NCBI GenBank assembly: GCA_026874595.1
Contig: CM049321.1
Coordinates: 14,775,479-14,839,478, forward strand
Source of the DNA: Sipunculus nudus
Taxonomy: Eukaryota; Annelida; Sipuncula; Golfingiida; Sipunculidae
Reading direction: 5' to 3'
Length of the DNA stretch: 64,000 nucleotides
In this document: positions 48,024 through 60,566 of the stretch, in pieces
Numbering within the stretch: the first letter of the stretch is position 1
Layout: each line of letters opens with the position of its first letter
Program-made: the position numbers and the translations under genes
The notes under the pieces: model-generated
Told to the model about the DNA's origin: nothing
The model's database searches: none
The model's input: the letters and a program-made list of their open reading frames with translations, nothing else

Positions 48024-49132
48024 ACAAAAAAATTAATGGGAAACGAGGAATCTTGACAGACGGACCTATATTTCAGTTGTGCAATTTCAATTATATTGCT
48101 CATATATATTAAAATGCAAGGAAGTTAGTTAATTTATACACGTTCAGAATTAGGCCAAGTATATGTACTTGTAAAGTACATATACTTCAGTAAAAATATC
48201 TGAGTAATTGCCCTTACTTGTACGTGGCACTTAAATTACTTGTACTTGCCAAAAATATTCTTGAAAATTATGTACTAGGTAAGTACAAGATTTAAACAAA
48301 AAAGAAACGTATATCTACTAATCATAAACACAGCATGCTTAAGTGAATTGGTTGAACTTAAGTTACACCCTTGGTAAATTCTTAATTACACAACCAAAGA
48401 TTAGCTTACTATAAATCAAACATGCCTTGGGTTTGCTGGCAGTCATAGCCGAGTCGGTTCACCAAATACGCACAGGAGATGTTTTTTACATTATGCTTAT
48501 ATTCTTGCTGCACTATAATGAAGCAATGATGAACTCAAGGTGAACTCAAGAATAGCCCAGTATTTCAAAAACAACTCTGGACAACTCATGAAACCATAAA
48601 AAAGGCATACCTGGTTAGGTGTATATTTCGTGTACTGGTGTTCGTTTTGGCCACTTTGATACGTGTTTGCTACACAATATAGTAAGTTGACATTATTTAG
48701 AGAGCAGAGTCAAGTTTGTTGCTTGCTGTTTAATCTTTAAAACTTTAGAATGTTCTCACAGAATCCATATTCTGCTACAGGTCTGTTTCATTCCCAGTGA
48801 ATAATCAAGATATATACAGTGTTTATTATATATAATAAAAGAACATTCAGAACATTGTGTGCGTTCTTCTTTATCTGAATGAATTAAATGATAAAAGTAC
48901 TTGTATACTTGTACTTGTATTTATCAAAAGCTGAACTACTTGTACTTGTACTGAAGCACAGATCCCCTGTACTTGACCCAAGATTAATAGGGAGATTGTG
49001 TAATACCAGGGTAGAGCACTTACTTGTTACAAGCTTCAAAGTTGGGTCTTGACCACCGAAGTATCCAGAAGTCGTTAAGGTATCAAGCGGCCATGAAAGG
49101 ACAGGGACCATTCATTACACAGGAATACATGG

Positions 49133-49520
49133 TGATATTCGACTCGAACTAGAGAACTTAAACTCAGGCACAGTCTATCTCGAGACCAATGGAAAAAGAA
49201 AAGGGCTTTCAAATACTATGAAGAATTGTATACATGTGCGAATCAAAATATAGACAATGACGGATCCAGAGGGGGCGGAACCTTTTGTAGTCATCTTAAA
49301 GGAAGTCTAAACGGAAGATGATACATTTACTGTGGCAAATCACTAAGTATCTTTTAAGCTGCCCAAAAAAACATAAGCGGGTTGAATTTAAGGATATTGC
49401 GTTCCAATTATGTAATCGGTTGCATACCATCCGAGTCAAGACCAATCGAGTAAAGTCCGAGTACTTGAAGTCAATGTCCGATTCGTTTGGTACCCGAGTC
49501 CAACATAAATTCCTTTATAT
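49133..49520. mobile_element. GACTCG-rich element, decayed copy
   Basis: The left end GGTGATATTCGACTCGA and the inner text 'CTCAGGCACAGTCTATCTCGAGACCAATGGAAAAA' match 36590-36760. Right-hand CGAGTC-type text runs at 49430-49510. Confidence 0.5.
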
Positions 49521-49670
49521 CAAGAAATATTTAATAACATTTAGCTCCCGATGCAGAGCAAAGGCATGATATGTATTTTTTTATATTCTGTTAGTAATTT
49601 CCTCATGTATACAAGTCTTTAGAGTCTTACAGGTGCTCTTTTTATTATGTGGCGCGGGCGTAACTCGTGT

Positions 49671-50346
49671 TGTTACACCCTCGCCGGGCATTTGTTATAT
49701 TCTATGTTTAATCCGTACTGGTTGAACTCTCGCTGTCATGTTAGCCTTGGGTTTTCACGCCTGGCCGAGGTCACGTGATGACCCTGGTATGTAGAGATAC
49801 ACACAGCGATGTTTTTCTAGAGAATTACTGTAACGCGTGCTTACCGTGTATAATGTGTTATTCTTCGAATGTTCTAGAGGTGGAAAATTTTCGGCTTAGG
49901 GTGAAGAGTGTATAAAGGGGCTGTGTTTTGGAGCCAGGTGCAGAGAGCAGAGAAGATTCCAGCGGACGCAGAAGCGTGTGTGTCGGTGTGTGGGACCCTA
50001 TCCGACGTGTGCGACAATTATAGAATTTCATCAGACTCTTTTGGACTTCAGTTTACTTTCTGGATTGTTACAAGAGCTTTACACTGGACTGTCATTCTCC
50101 GAGCGTATACATTTAAAGAACTTATCGTTGTGACGGTGTTGGTATCCAGATACTGTGCACATTGTTTATTTTTCTATGTGATTGTATTGATTTGTTGTTA
50201 TACCGCTGTTTTTCTGTATAATTGTATTGATTTAGTGTATTGTAATGTCAGGGTTGTTTCAAGACTAAATTATACTTATTTGTTAACAAAGAAACACTGA
50301 CTTCTATATTCATTCCCCAAGACATTTCACGCTGCCTAGTGTTACA
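49671..50346 (+). mobile_element. Possible solo LTR
   Basis: A 676-bp stretch starts TGTTACACCCTCGCC and ends CTAGTGTTACA, so its ends are TGTTACA and TGT..ACA inverted, as in Gypsy-type LTRs. A TATAAAGG at about 49912 lies mid-way, as expected between U3 and R. No matching 5-bp target duplication, primer-binding site or gag-pol is seen. The 130-codon frame at 49908-50300 would be LTR sequence. A gene promoter with a 5' exon is the alternative. Confidence 0.35.
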
Positions 50347-50504
50347 GAATCTGATTTTTTTATCTCCGTTACAGAAATTTTTGTTCATCACCCATACGTG
50401 ATCTGTTTATATTAGCTTCCGTAACAAGAGAATGAGAAAAAGGATTTTGTTTCTCTAATGAACTCGTGATACACTCGCCTGATTTCTCGAATCCTTACCT
50501 CCGA

Positions 50505-50575
50505 ATCTGGGTTCAAGTCCGAATCCAAGAGCATCGAGTCAAAGTCCGGACTCGAGTATAACATCACCGATGCGT
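50505..50575 (+). repeat. GACTCG-rich element, terminal fragment
   Basis: TTCAAGTCCGAATCCAAGAG, then 'AAAGTCCGGACTCGAGTATAACATCACCG', is the same terminus as at 36.6-37.1 kb. Confidence 0.55.
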
Positions 50576-53500
50576 ACATTAGTTATTCGGGAACGAAAGA
50601 TTTTACCGGGAGTTTTACTAAGAAAGAATCTATTTAAATGAAAAATAAAGCCAGTTAATAGCAACATTTTGATGGAGGAAGCTGGGCCAATATTTCGCTA
50701 ACATTTGCCATAGTGATCGATATATATCAAACGATGTACATTTTCCCAGCATTGTACATTTTTCCTTCAACAACCTTAAACACTCAGTCTGATTTTGAAG
50801 TCGTTCTGAATCGCAGCTTTCAAAATATAGGCCACCGTGACCTAATTTTGGGTTTCTGGGCTGCGTTAGGAACTATTCAGATGTCGAGTAAGATTTTGGT
50901 GGCGGCAACCGCCTACATTTTCAAAACTGACTTATATATTGCTAACTCAATAGCAATAGGTACATCTGCAGATTTAATTTCTCTGAGGGACTGGGTAAAC
51001 AGGCGGAAACACTAGCTCCCTGTCGTTTTTTTCCATACCCTGCAGTCATCTAAACGAGGTGTCTACCGCACCTGCGAGTCCTGGGTGGGTAATGATCTTC
51101 ATTACCGGGTCATAACACCGAAAGCCCCTCCCCCCCCCCCCCCCTTTGTTTGGGCGCTAACCGTGAAAATCTCACTATCCTCGGCTTGGGATTTGAAAGC
51201 AAGACCTTCCGATATTGCGTCCAGTACACTTCCGCCAACCCACAGAAGCAGGGAATAAGACCAGCAGAAATAACGCCATTTTATTCCAAATAAAGATGAC
51301 TCTATCCCCGCTAACGGCCGGATTGCTGTTGGGGGAAGGGTAGAATGAGACTTACCGCTCTGTCACATACACTTACACCGAAAGTCAGCTGAAAAAAAAA
51401 ATCCCTCTAATAAATACTCATAATTATGAGTTGTGAAGTGTATTTTCTGAAGATTCTCTTTTCCTGACAAGTTGACATAGGCACGAAATTGATCTTACAA
51501 GCACGCTGTGGTCATGATAATGTTTGTGTCAACTGTAAATATTCGGCCCATAACAGGTATATCATATCCCTATATGCTTGTGCCAATCATCGTCGTGTTG
51601 ACAACGGGTTTGTGTCAAGATGGCATCGGGCGAACCATTTGTTTGACCCCTGTTAATAGCACATGCAACCTAATTGCCTTTTCATACGTACTGCAAACAG
51701 CCCACGGTCTCTTCCGTCTACTGTTTGTGTAGAGGGGGATGTATTTCCGTAGGAATTTGATGCCTAAATTGCGAAAATGACTGATTTAGGATTAACAGGA
51801 TATGAACTAATGGAAAATGTTAGGTAACAAATTTTCATATCCCTCTAACACCGAAAATCCAAGATGGCCGGCTTCACTCTTGGGAATTATTGAGTGTTGG
51901 GGATATAGTGTACATGCACGTGTAACAGAACGACGTTTTCTTAGGAATTGAATAAGATAGTTCTTGCTTTTATTTGATTTGCACTAAAGATGATGAATGA
52001 ATGCAGGTTATATTTATTTTTATGCACCCTGTGACCAAAAGGAATCCAAGATGGCCACTGCTACAGTCTTAACATGGAGATAATGCTATTATACTGAAAT
52101 AGTCTCTTGAAACTTAATGATATTGGATCGATTTTCTACGTCTTTGAATGTGTTCTGTCGATTGCAGCTGAAAAGGAGTTTTATGAGCTCTGTGACCCCA
52201 GGGCACCCAAAAGGGCGGCCATGGCAATCTTAACATAGAGATAATGATAAAACTTAATGATGTTAGATAATTGGCTCGATTTATACTTTTTTGTGTTCAG
52301 TTAATTGCAACTAACCAGGAGTTGTCGGAAGTTACAGAGGGTACGCAAGGTCAAAGTCAAATGTATGTACTTATATTTTAAAGCATAAAAATATCTTGGG
52401 CACTGCACTGTCATATGTTATGTGATATGGTGATCAAAAGGAAATGGACCTGATGAAATTGATTGTCGTGATCTCTTTTTTATATTGCTGATTCTCTCAT
52501 AGTAGTACTGCGCGGTCTAGGTGCCTACCATATTACAACAAAACAAACATTCAGAATCAATTTGTGCATTAATATGGAAGATTCCAAGTTTCCAAAAGCT
52601 TTGTTTGTGGTCTTGATACAGAAATATTCATGTCATATTAAACTATTAAGTACCTTGTAGAACAGGACGATCAGTAAAAACCGTTGTCTGTTTTTTTTTT
52701 ATATTTCTATATAGTCTATCTGAATGTGAGATGAAACAGGTCTTGTTATTACAAGTTATAGTTCTAAAAGCTAAAAGGAGACAAATAATGCACACAAAAA
52801 AATAATCAGCCATATTTGATCAGCAGAAAAAAGGCACATCTACATATATAAAATGGCATATGAGTACGCATTATTCCTAAATGAAAATTTGTACATTACA
52901 GGAATACAAATATCTCTACGGTACATTTTTGGATAAAACGGACCATGTAGATCCGGGCATAAAAGCCAACACCACGGATGGAACCTTTTTTATATTTTTT
53001 GTGGAGGTAGCCCCCTCCATTTTTAATGCAAACTTAAATACATATATGTACATCTGCAGATACTATTCCGGTTTCGTACTAGGTGTCACGGCAGTATCAC
53101 ATGCTTCCTCTCATTTTGTCATTGCGGGTCCTTGGTGCGCGATCATCGCCATTGCTGGGTCATACCACCGAGGATTCCCCAAAAGGCGCACTCGTTTGGG
53201 AGTTAAGCACGGCCGTTATGCACGACCTTCCCATTAAGCTTGGATTGTGCATCAACCAAAGGATGCAAATGTCATAATAATGTAAACCATCAGCTGTTTC
53301 CAGTGGCGAAAACTGCCCCCCCCCCCCCATTTGAGTGCCAACACCTCTCATGTTATTTGATTCTTTTCCAATTTATTCGTGACTTTTTTGTTTTATTTTC
53401 AGAATTCTTATATTTTTAACGTATGTGTGATTTGCTCCGTTAAGATAACATCTAAATATCTGTATACTAAGGAAGGGGGTCTTTCCTTAATTGCTTTCTG

Positions 53501-54902
53501 CATGGTGCTGGGCGCCCAGCCCGGTTTGGTGTTGGCTGTTACTCTTCCATGTGCTCTGCCTGGACTGCAGAAGTCATTAATTTTGCAAAGTTAAACATAG
53601 TCTTTCACATCAATTATTTTACCACAAAAATTAAATGTGTTGTTATTTTGTGACTGGTTAACTTGGAAACACATGAATCAACATGTAACATACAACTTAA
53701 TGTATGGACCGTGCAGTTTATTTCCTAAGTTTTAACTTGTGAAAATATAAATATTAAAGCTAAGCCCCACTAAGGTTTAACCACATTATCCAAAGGCATT
53801 TAATGAAATAATATTTGTGGAGCAGAAAATCCTAATATTTTTTTATGTGAAAAATGCCTCAAAATATTTCTCTTTAAATTTTATATCTAAAACCTACTCC
53901 CTATACAGGAGGCATTACTTATATCATATATATCATATTTTCATATAGTGTGCACAGAGAAACGTTGGTAAGAAAACGTTTTAGGCTTTTATCATGCGAT
54001 TATACTACTGTGTTATTACAGGTGTTTTGATTCATGAATTGACTGTTGATTTCAACATTTTTTTTTAAATTTCAATGTTTTTAATCCCCCGATATTACCA
54101 ACGATATTACCAACATGTATAACAGGTATGTAATAAAGGGTATGATCATGCAGTAGAGTGTTTCTATATTAAGGAGGGAACCTTCACCAGAGATCTTCCA
54201 TTGTTTCTTACCATCGGCGGAGATTGCCCAATTTAACACTTAATCTCTTACACAGCGTCATCGGCCTCCGTAGTTGCATGGTCAACGGTTTCACCAAAGG
54301 ATTTATATAATAGGACTGTAGCAGAAAAATAAGTATTTCCGATGTTCATACTGACTGTCTTTCAGGCATTGCTGTGCCTTAGAATTTAAATATAATACAT
54401 AATTTCAACCATGTTCAAGATCAATCCATATTACCTGCATACATATATATGGTAAATTGAAACAGTTATCCTTATAATACATATTCCACTGCCTATCTCA
54501 ATATTATTCGAATTCGTTCTAAGCGTATCTTATAACCAGCTGCAGTGGCATTTTGGTTTTATAAGCAAGCGCATCTTCTTGTCGATGCAGACCTGATAGT
54601 TATTCCTGATTTTATCATCCGTGGTAGTGGTATCTAAATCTTGAGGTGCTTGGTCCCGATTATCCAACATTAACCTACGGGGTTCTTAAAGATATATGTA
54701 TTTGAACTCGCCAGATGCCATTTACATGTACAAACTTGACAGTTTTTACGGACCGAATCAGTATGACTCTGTGCACGTGCATCTCTTTTTATTTTTTACT
54801 ACCCACACAAATTGATCCAAAATGTTTGTTTTGCAATAATACTGTTGGCAGTATATAATCAGCAATATGTGAAATATGTAACACGTACATCAATTTCATG
54901 TT
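50576..54902. other. No gene recognised; poly-C tracts and dispersed repeats
   Basis: C15 at 51130-51144 and C13 at 53316-53328. Open frames of 118 codons (52881-53237) and fewer resemble no known protein. A repeat related to 55550-55860 occupies about 51800-52330. Confidence 0.4.
51800..52330 (+). repeat. Dispersed repeat with CCAAGATGGCC, inverted relative to 55.7 kb
   Basis: AATGGAAAATGTTAGGTAAC (51811 on) is the complement of the segment near 55753-55783. 'CCAAGATGGCC' occurs at 51860 and 52048 with related spacing ('CTGTGACCNNAGG' before it), so the repeat has an internal duplication. Confidence 0.55.
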
Positions 54903-55361
54903 TTAAAGGGGCCAAATCACCTTTATAACCTAAAGATTTTCCCTGGGAGATTTTATTCAAAATAGGTCAGAAAACGTTGATAGCACGCACACAGGCTGCT
55001 TGTTTTGTTAATGTTAACGTGTTTATAATTTGTGAGGGCACGCGATAATAAAACAAATTTAACAATGGCATCGGACAGCAAGTTGGAAAGGCGAGAGTTT
55101 TGCGAATGGCGTTTTGCAACAAATAACCCTTTGTGTCTCCACAAATACGCCACATACCATATTAGGTTACATTTTTTCCCGTTTTGTCAACATTGCTGTG
55201 TTTACAAACATGTTGTTGATTAACAAGTTCATACATCCTTCACGGAGGTAGTATAAAAAATTTCCAAAACCAGAATTACCTTTAGATCATTAATACATAA
55301 ACAGAGAAGCCAGAAATCACCAATTCTCTCTTTCAAAATGTAGGTGAATGGGCACCTTTAA
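54903..55361. mobile_element. TTAA-bounded MITE, copy 2
   Basis: 459 bp, collinear with 16140-16608. It starts TTAAAGGGGCCAAATCACC and ends GGTGAATGGGCACCTTTAA, a good inverted end pair (AGGGGCCAAATCACC against AGGTGCCCATTCACC). No ORF of note. Confidence 0.8.
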
Positions 55362-55549
55362 GGTCCATTTGAAAACCATATGACAGTATCTAAGTGTAAT
55401 GTATTTTAATATCGTCCCTATGATATATTATTCTGCCAAGACAATTATTAATACTGTTACTCTTGAAAACCATATTACATTATATATCACAGCGTAGTAC
55501 CCAAGATGACTAATGTTATTCTTTAGATCGAAGATTGGTAAATAAATTT

Positions 55550-55860
55550 GACCTTGACCTTGAATACCCTCTCTAACCTTTGGACAGCTCTGGAGTAGTT
55601 CATATTATCAGTACACATTCAAAATCTTATAAATCGATCCAATATTATTCATTTTGATGCCATAGTTACAATATCAAAGCAATATCTAGCATTTTTTATT
55701 ATGATGGCGGCCATCATGGATTTATGGGGGGTCAGGGGGTTGATAAAATTTGTTACCTAACATTTTCCATCAGCTAACACCTAAATGAAGTGAAAACAAG
55801 TACTATCTCAATATGGGCATTCAATTCCTACGGGACTGGGATTTTGCTACATGAGCGACT
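55550..55860 (-). repeat. Dispersed repeat, inverted partner of 51.8 kb
   Basis: GTTACCTAACATTTTCCATC (55757-55776) and 'GATGGCGGCCATCATGG' are inverted matches to 51800-51870. Confidence 0.5.
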
Positions 55861-56489
55861 ACACTATTTGGTTGTTTCCGTATTTGCGGTGGCTTCAAAT
55901 TGACGAATTTAGCGGCCGCCGGAAGATCGCGAAATTAAAACCATGCTGTTATGACTGTTTATAGGTTTAGTATGAGCGATGATTTCAGAAGCGATAGTTG
56001 TGATCGATACACTAGAAATTACGGTCATATTTACCACAAACTGAAATGGGAACCGGACATATATACAGCTAGGGTTGATTAATGGGCTGTACAAGTAAAA
56101 TTTCTTTCCAAAATTGTATCCCTTTGTTACGTTATTTTAGAGGAAAAGCTTCCCTCGATTTCGCACTCCGACGCTTGGGATAGATGAAAGTTTGGCGGTC
56201 ATTCTGTTCGGGGTCGGTTTTGGGGCGATCTTCCTTTATAACAACCAGGTTGTATCAATTTATTTTGGTATAGAGTAATTGTTTTCAAGATATTGTCAAT
56301 TTGCTAAGGTGTGGAAAATAGGGCCTCTCAGAGGAATTTTTCGATGCGATACCTCCCTCTCCCTGTATTACCGTTATTGTATACCCATTCAGTTTTACTG
56401 TCTTGTTTTTACTCTTGTCTTTGGTACCTGTTTAATGATGGTCTGTAGGTGCTGCCAACTACATGCTTCGACAAGCATTAATTTGGATG

Positions 56490-57600
56490 TGTGTGGTAAT
56501 AAATATAAGCTTTATTAAGAGTTGTTGGTGTTTAGCTTATGTATGACTTTGATCGTATCTTTGGAGACAGGGAAGAGGATTGATTTCATTTATTTTATTA
56601 ACAAATGGACTGCTATTGTCACACAGATTTTTACTTGACCATATAACTTATAAGGAGCACATATAATAAAAGAGTTTAACTATTTATTAAAAATTAATAA
56701 CAAATATTGTGCCACTATAATTTTTATTAAAAAATAATAAGAAAATCATTATTTTTAAAATAAAATATAACTGAAATGATTATAAAAATAATATTATAGA
56801 ATATATTCATGAATGCATTCCTGAATACATTTTGAAAGTATCTGCACTGGTATTCAAATACTTTCATTTTTACCTAAATTCTCATTCCTATGCAATAAAA
56901 TTTTTAATACATATACATATTCGTATTCAAATACATTTGCAAAGCATTCGCACCATGTCTGGTTTTTTTATTCAGTTTTAGACAAAAAATGATGTTGAGA
57001 ATCCAGAACATACTAAATTCACAAATTTAAATAATGATCATAAGTATCTGGTTTTATGGCTTTTATTTATATTTAAAAAAAATAAATGTAATATATTCAC
57101 TTTGGACTACTTTCAAATCAATCTACACACTAGACACAGTAGGAATCTAGATTAATATTATCAACTACATCTTTGTCTATCATTAATTTCCTTCATATGA
57201 TCCCTATATGATTAGTAATGAATAATATTATTTATCTTTTTGTCATTAAAATTGAACTGAAAAATACCATAGGTGACTGCATGGTGTTATTTGGAATAAC
57301 ATTGACATTGACATTCTATCCATCCATACAAGATTCTTACATCATCAGTAACTACAAGTTAATTTCCTGTTACTCATCAACTAACAAATTCCTTTTCTAT
57401 TGATTTTTCTTTATTTTGTTATTAAAAACCAATAAACATTTATTAATTTATTGTCTATTGTTATGTTGTTTTTCAAAACAACTACTAGATGAGTTGGGTT
57501 AGACACCTGGATCAACTGTGGCTGGGCATTGGCAGCCTGGCTGCCCCAGTGTATGCCTCGCCTCAAGCGTGCATGATTCGCTTAATGGGTCAACAAGGAT
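56490..57600 (+). repeat. 1.1-kb direct repeat, copy 1
   Basis: From GTGTGGTAATAAATATAAGC to TCAAGCGTGCATGATT this segment is repeated at 57845-58905 with an offset of 1354 bp and many small differences. Shared landmarks include 'GACAGGGAAGAGGATTGATTTCATTTATTTT', 'TGACTGCATGGTGTTATTTGGAATA' and 'ACTAGATGAGTTGGGTT'. No long ORF in either copy. Confidence 0.85.
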
Positions 57601-57604
57601 TATG

Positions 57605-57760
57605 TTTGGGCCCATAACTTAAAACAATTCCGCAATACTGACATCATTTCTGGCATGTGCATAGCAAATGTATAGAATATGTATATTATATATGATCAAA
57701 GTCAGATCAGTGGTTTTGATATAAGGCAGTCCTGAAGTGTGAACATGGGTTTTTAATAAA
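57605..57760 (-). repeat. Fragment of the repeat tandem at 59.1-60.3 kb
   Basis: TTTGGGCCCATAACTTAAAA, then 'CTGACATCATTTCTGGCATGTGCATAG', matches 59297 and, more loosely, 59968. It lies between the two 1.1-kb direct copies. Confidence 0.7.
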
Positions 57761-57844
57761 AAACAAGGGACCTATGGGTCACGACGCTCAGCTGTTATAT
57801 ATAATAAAAAAATATTATTTAGAAATGAGGCACATGCTGGTTTT

Positions 57845-58905
57845 GTGTGGTAATAAATATAAGCTGTATCATGAGTTGTTGTTGTTTAGCTTATGTATGA
57901 TTTTGATAGTACCTTTGAAGACAGGGAAGAGGATTGATTTCATTTATTTTATTAACAAATGGAGTACTACTGTCACACAGATTTTGACTTGGCCATATAA
58001 CTTATAAGCAGAACATATAATATAAGAGTTTAACTATTTATTAAAAAAATTACAAATATTGTCCCAAATATAATTTTTATTAAAAATAATAAGAGAATCA
58101 TATGATTTTTTAAAATGAAATATAACTGATATGATTATTAAAATAATATTAAAGAATATATTCATGAATGCATTCATGAATACATTTTGAAAGTATTTGC
58201 ACGAGTATTCATATTCTTTCATTTTTACCTGAATTCCCATTCTTTATGCAAGAAATTTTATAATGGAGTACATAATCATATTCGTATTTAAATACAATTA
58301 CAAAGTATTCGCACCACGTCTGGTATTTATTCAGTTTTCACCAAACAATGATGTTGAGAATCCAGAATATACAAAATTCACACACCTGGTTTTATGGCTT
58401 TTATTTATATTAAAAAATAACTGTAAAAAATTCATTTTGGACTAATTTCACATCAATGTACACACTAGACACAGTAGGAATCTAGATTAATATTATCAAC
58501 TGCATCTTTGTCTATCATTAATTTCCTTCATATAATCCTTAATGATTAGTAATGAATAATATGATTTACTTCTTTATCATTAAAAATGAACTGAAAAATG
58601 CCATAGGTGACTGCATGGTGTTATTTGGAATATGTGACATTCTACCCATCGATACAAGATTCTTATATCATCAGTAACTGCAAGTTAATTTCCTGTTATT
58701 ATAAACTAACAAATTCCTTTTCTATTTTTCTTTAATTTGTTATTAAAAACCAATAAAAATTTATTAATTTATTGTTTATTGTTATGTTGTTGGTTAAAAC
58801 TACTAGATGAGTTGGGTTGAACACCTGGATCAACTGTGGCTGGCCATCAGCTGCCTGGATTCTCCCCTCAAGCGTGCATAATTTGATGAAAGGTCAACAA
58901 GGTCA
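57845..58905 (+). repeat. 1.1-kb direct repeat, copy 2
   Basis: Second copy of 56490-57600, slightly shorter through small deletions. The spacer between copies carries a fragment of another repeat. Confidence 0.85.
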
Positions 58906-59082
58906 ACATACAGGCGACTCAAGAGGGGCTTGAGAGAGCCAAAGTCTGACAGGGTCTCATAAAAAACATTAATAAAAGCTACAATATTTGGCAAATTTCT
59001 TTCAGCTTTCTAAACTAAAAAGCTGAAATCCTTATGTGTGCAAGATATGAAAATTATATCAACAGTGCTCACGGGAAACAAA

Positions 59083-60360
59083 CGTGCCATGGTCACAGTT
59101 GGGCAAAATTTAAGGTACTAATTTTATATTTATACTAATAACTTATAAAATTTGAAAAATTCAGAACTAATTTTGGGTATTCAATTGAATCTTGATTAAA
59201 TAATGTTACATCCCTGACAAAAAAAATCTCTAGCTTCAGCAATGCCCTTGTTAAGGGAGTAAATATATTTCTTGATTTTTTACAAAGTGCATTATGTTTG
59301 GGCCCATAACTTAAAAAAAATACACAATACTGACATCATTTCTGGCATGTGCATAGTGAATGTATAGAAAAATATGTATATTATATATGATCAAAGTCAG
59401 ATCAGTGGTTTTGATATTAGGCAGTCTTAAAGTGTAACATTGGGTTTTTAATGGAAAAATTAAGTTTTTCATTGATATCTTGAAGGAATTAAGTCCTAGT
59501 GACCAAATTCTTGGCATGGTAGGGGATTTTGGAGAAATCTAACTGTATGCCAAATTTAAGGAACTTAGAGCTGAAGCTCGGGAGCTGAGCTCTAGCAAAC
59601 TGCATAACACTAGCAATATGTGACATGGTGCTTGAAAACTTGAATAAAATCTACAGTTTTTGATCAACTGGTTTCAAATTTTTGGTGTTAACAGTTAAAA
59701 TGCTAACAAAAACATGCTGTGAAAATTAAATCCACAGCAGTTACAGCAAAAAAACGTGCCATGGTCAAAGTTGGGCAAAATTTAAGGTACCAATTTTTTA
59801 TTTTTGCTAATATTTTTAAAAATTTAAAAGATTTTGATCTAATTTTGGGTATACAATTTAATTTTGATTAATAAAAGTAATATTACTGGAAAAAAAGTGC
59901 TTAGCTTTAACAAGTTTTGTGTTAAGTGATAAAATTTCTTTCCAGATTATTTAAAAAATGCATTATGTTTGGGCCCATAACTTTTTTAAATTAAATAATA
60001 CAGACCTAATTTCTGGCATGTACATAGGAATTATATAGAGGATTATTTATAGGAAATATGAGGAAAAACAGATGAGTGGTTTTGATATTAGGCAGTCCTA
60101 AAGTGTGAAAATAGGTTTTTAATAAAAAATTGAGGTTTTTCCTTAATTTCTCAAAGGAATGAAGTCGCAAAGACCCAGTTTTTGGCTTGGTAGGAGATCT
60201 TGGGGACATCTAACATTATGCTGAATTTTGGATTCCTAGGTCTTACGGTTTCAAAACGTGCCACATCTACGGACGGACGGACGGACGGACGGACAGACGG
60301 ACGGACGACGGACAATGGACCACGACTATAGCTCAGATGACTTATAGTCAGCTGAGCTAA
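59083..60360 (-). repeat. 671-bp tandem repeat ending in GGAC stretch and hairpin
   Basis: CGTGCCATGGTCA at 59083 and 59755 and TTTGGGCCCATAAC at 59297 and 59968 give steps of 672 and 671 bp. After the second unit comes a GGAC/GGACGG stretch (60270-60310), then TAGCTCAGATGACT-TAT-AGTCAGCTGAGCTA, a hairpin with one mismatch, at about 60325-60356. Read on the minus strand this is hairpin, then GTCC stretch, then body, the usual order of a common bivalve repeat. Confidence 0.75.
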
Positions 60361-60566
60361 AAATGGAGGGTTTTCCTTAATTTCTCAAAGGGACGAAGTC
60401 GCAAAGACCTAATTTTCGGCTTGGTAGGAGATCTTGGGGACATCTAACATTAACAGTCCTAGATCTTACGGTTTCAAAACGTGCCACATCTACGGACAGA
60501 CGGACGGACGACGGACAATGGACCACGACTAAAGCTCAGATGACTTGTAGTCAGCTGAGCTAAAAA
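60361..60566 (-). repeat. Truncated extra copy of the hairpin-ended repeat
   Basis: 'TTTCCTTAATTTCTCAAAGG', 'GGAGATCTTGGGGACATCTAACATTA', a shorter GGAC stretch and the same terminal hairpin (AGTCAGCTGAGCTAAAAA) repeat 60130-60360. Confidence 0.8.

Noticed and set aside
49908-50300. 130-codon frame with hydrophobic C-terminal half
   Set aside because: It lies inside the possible solo LTR. Cysteine/tyrosine-rich translation of T-rich DNA, no family signature.
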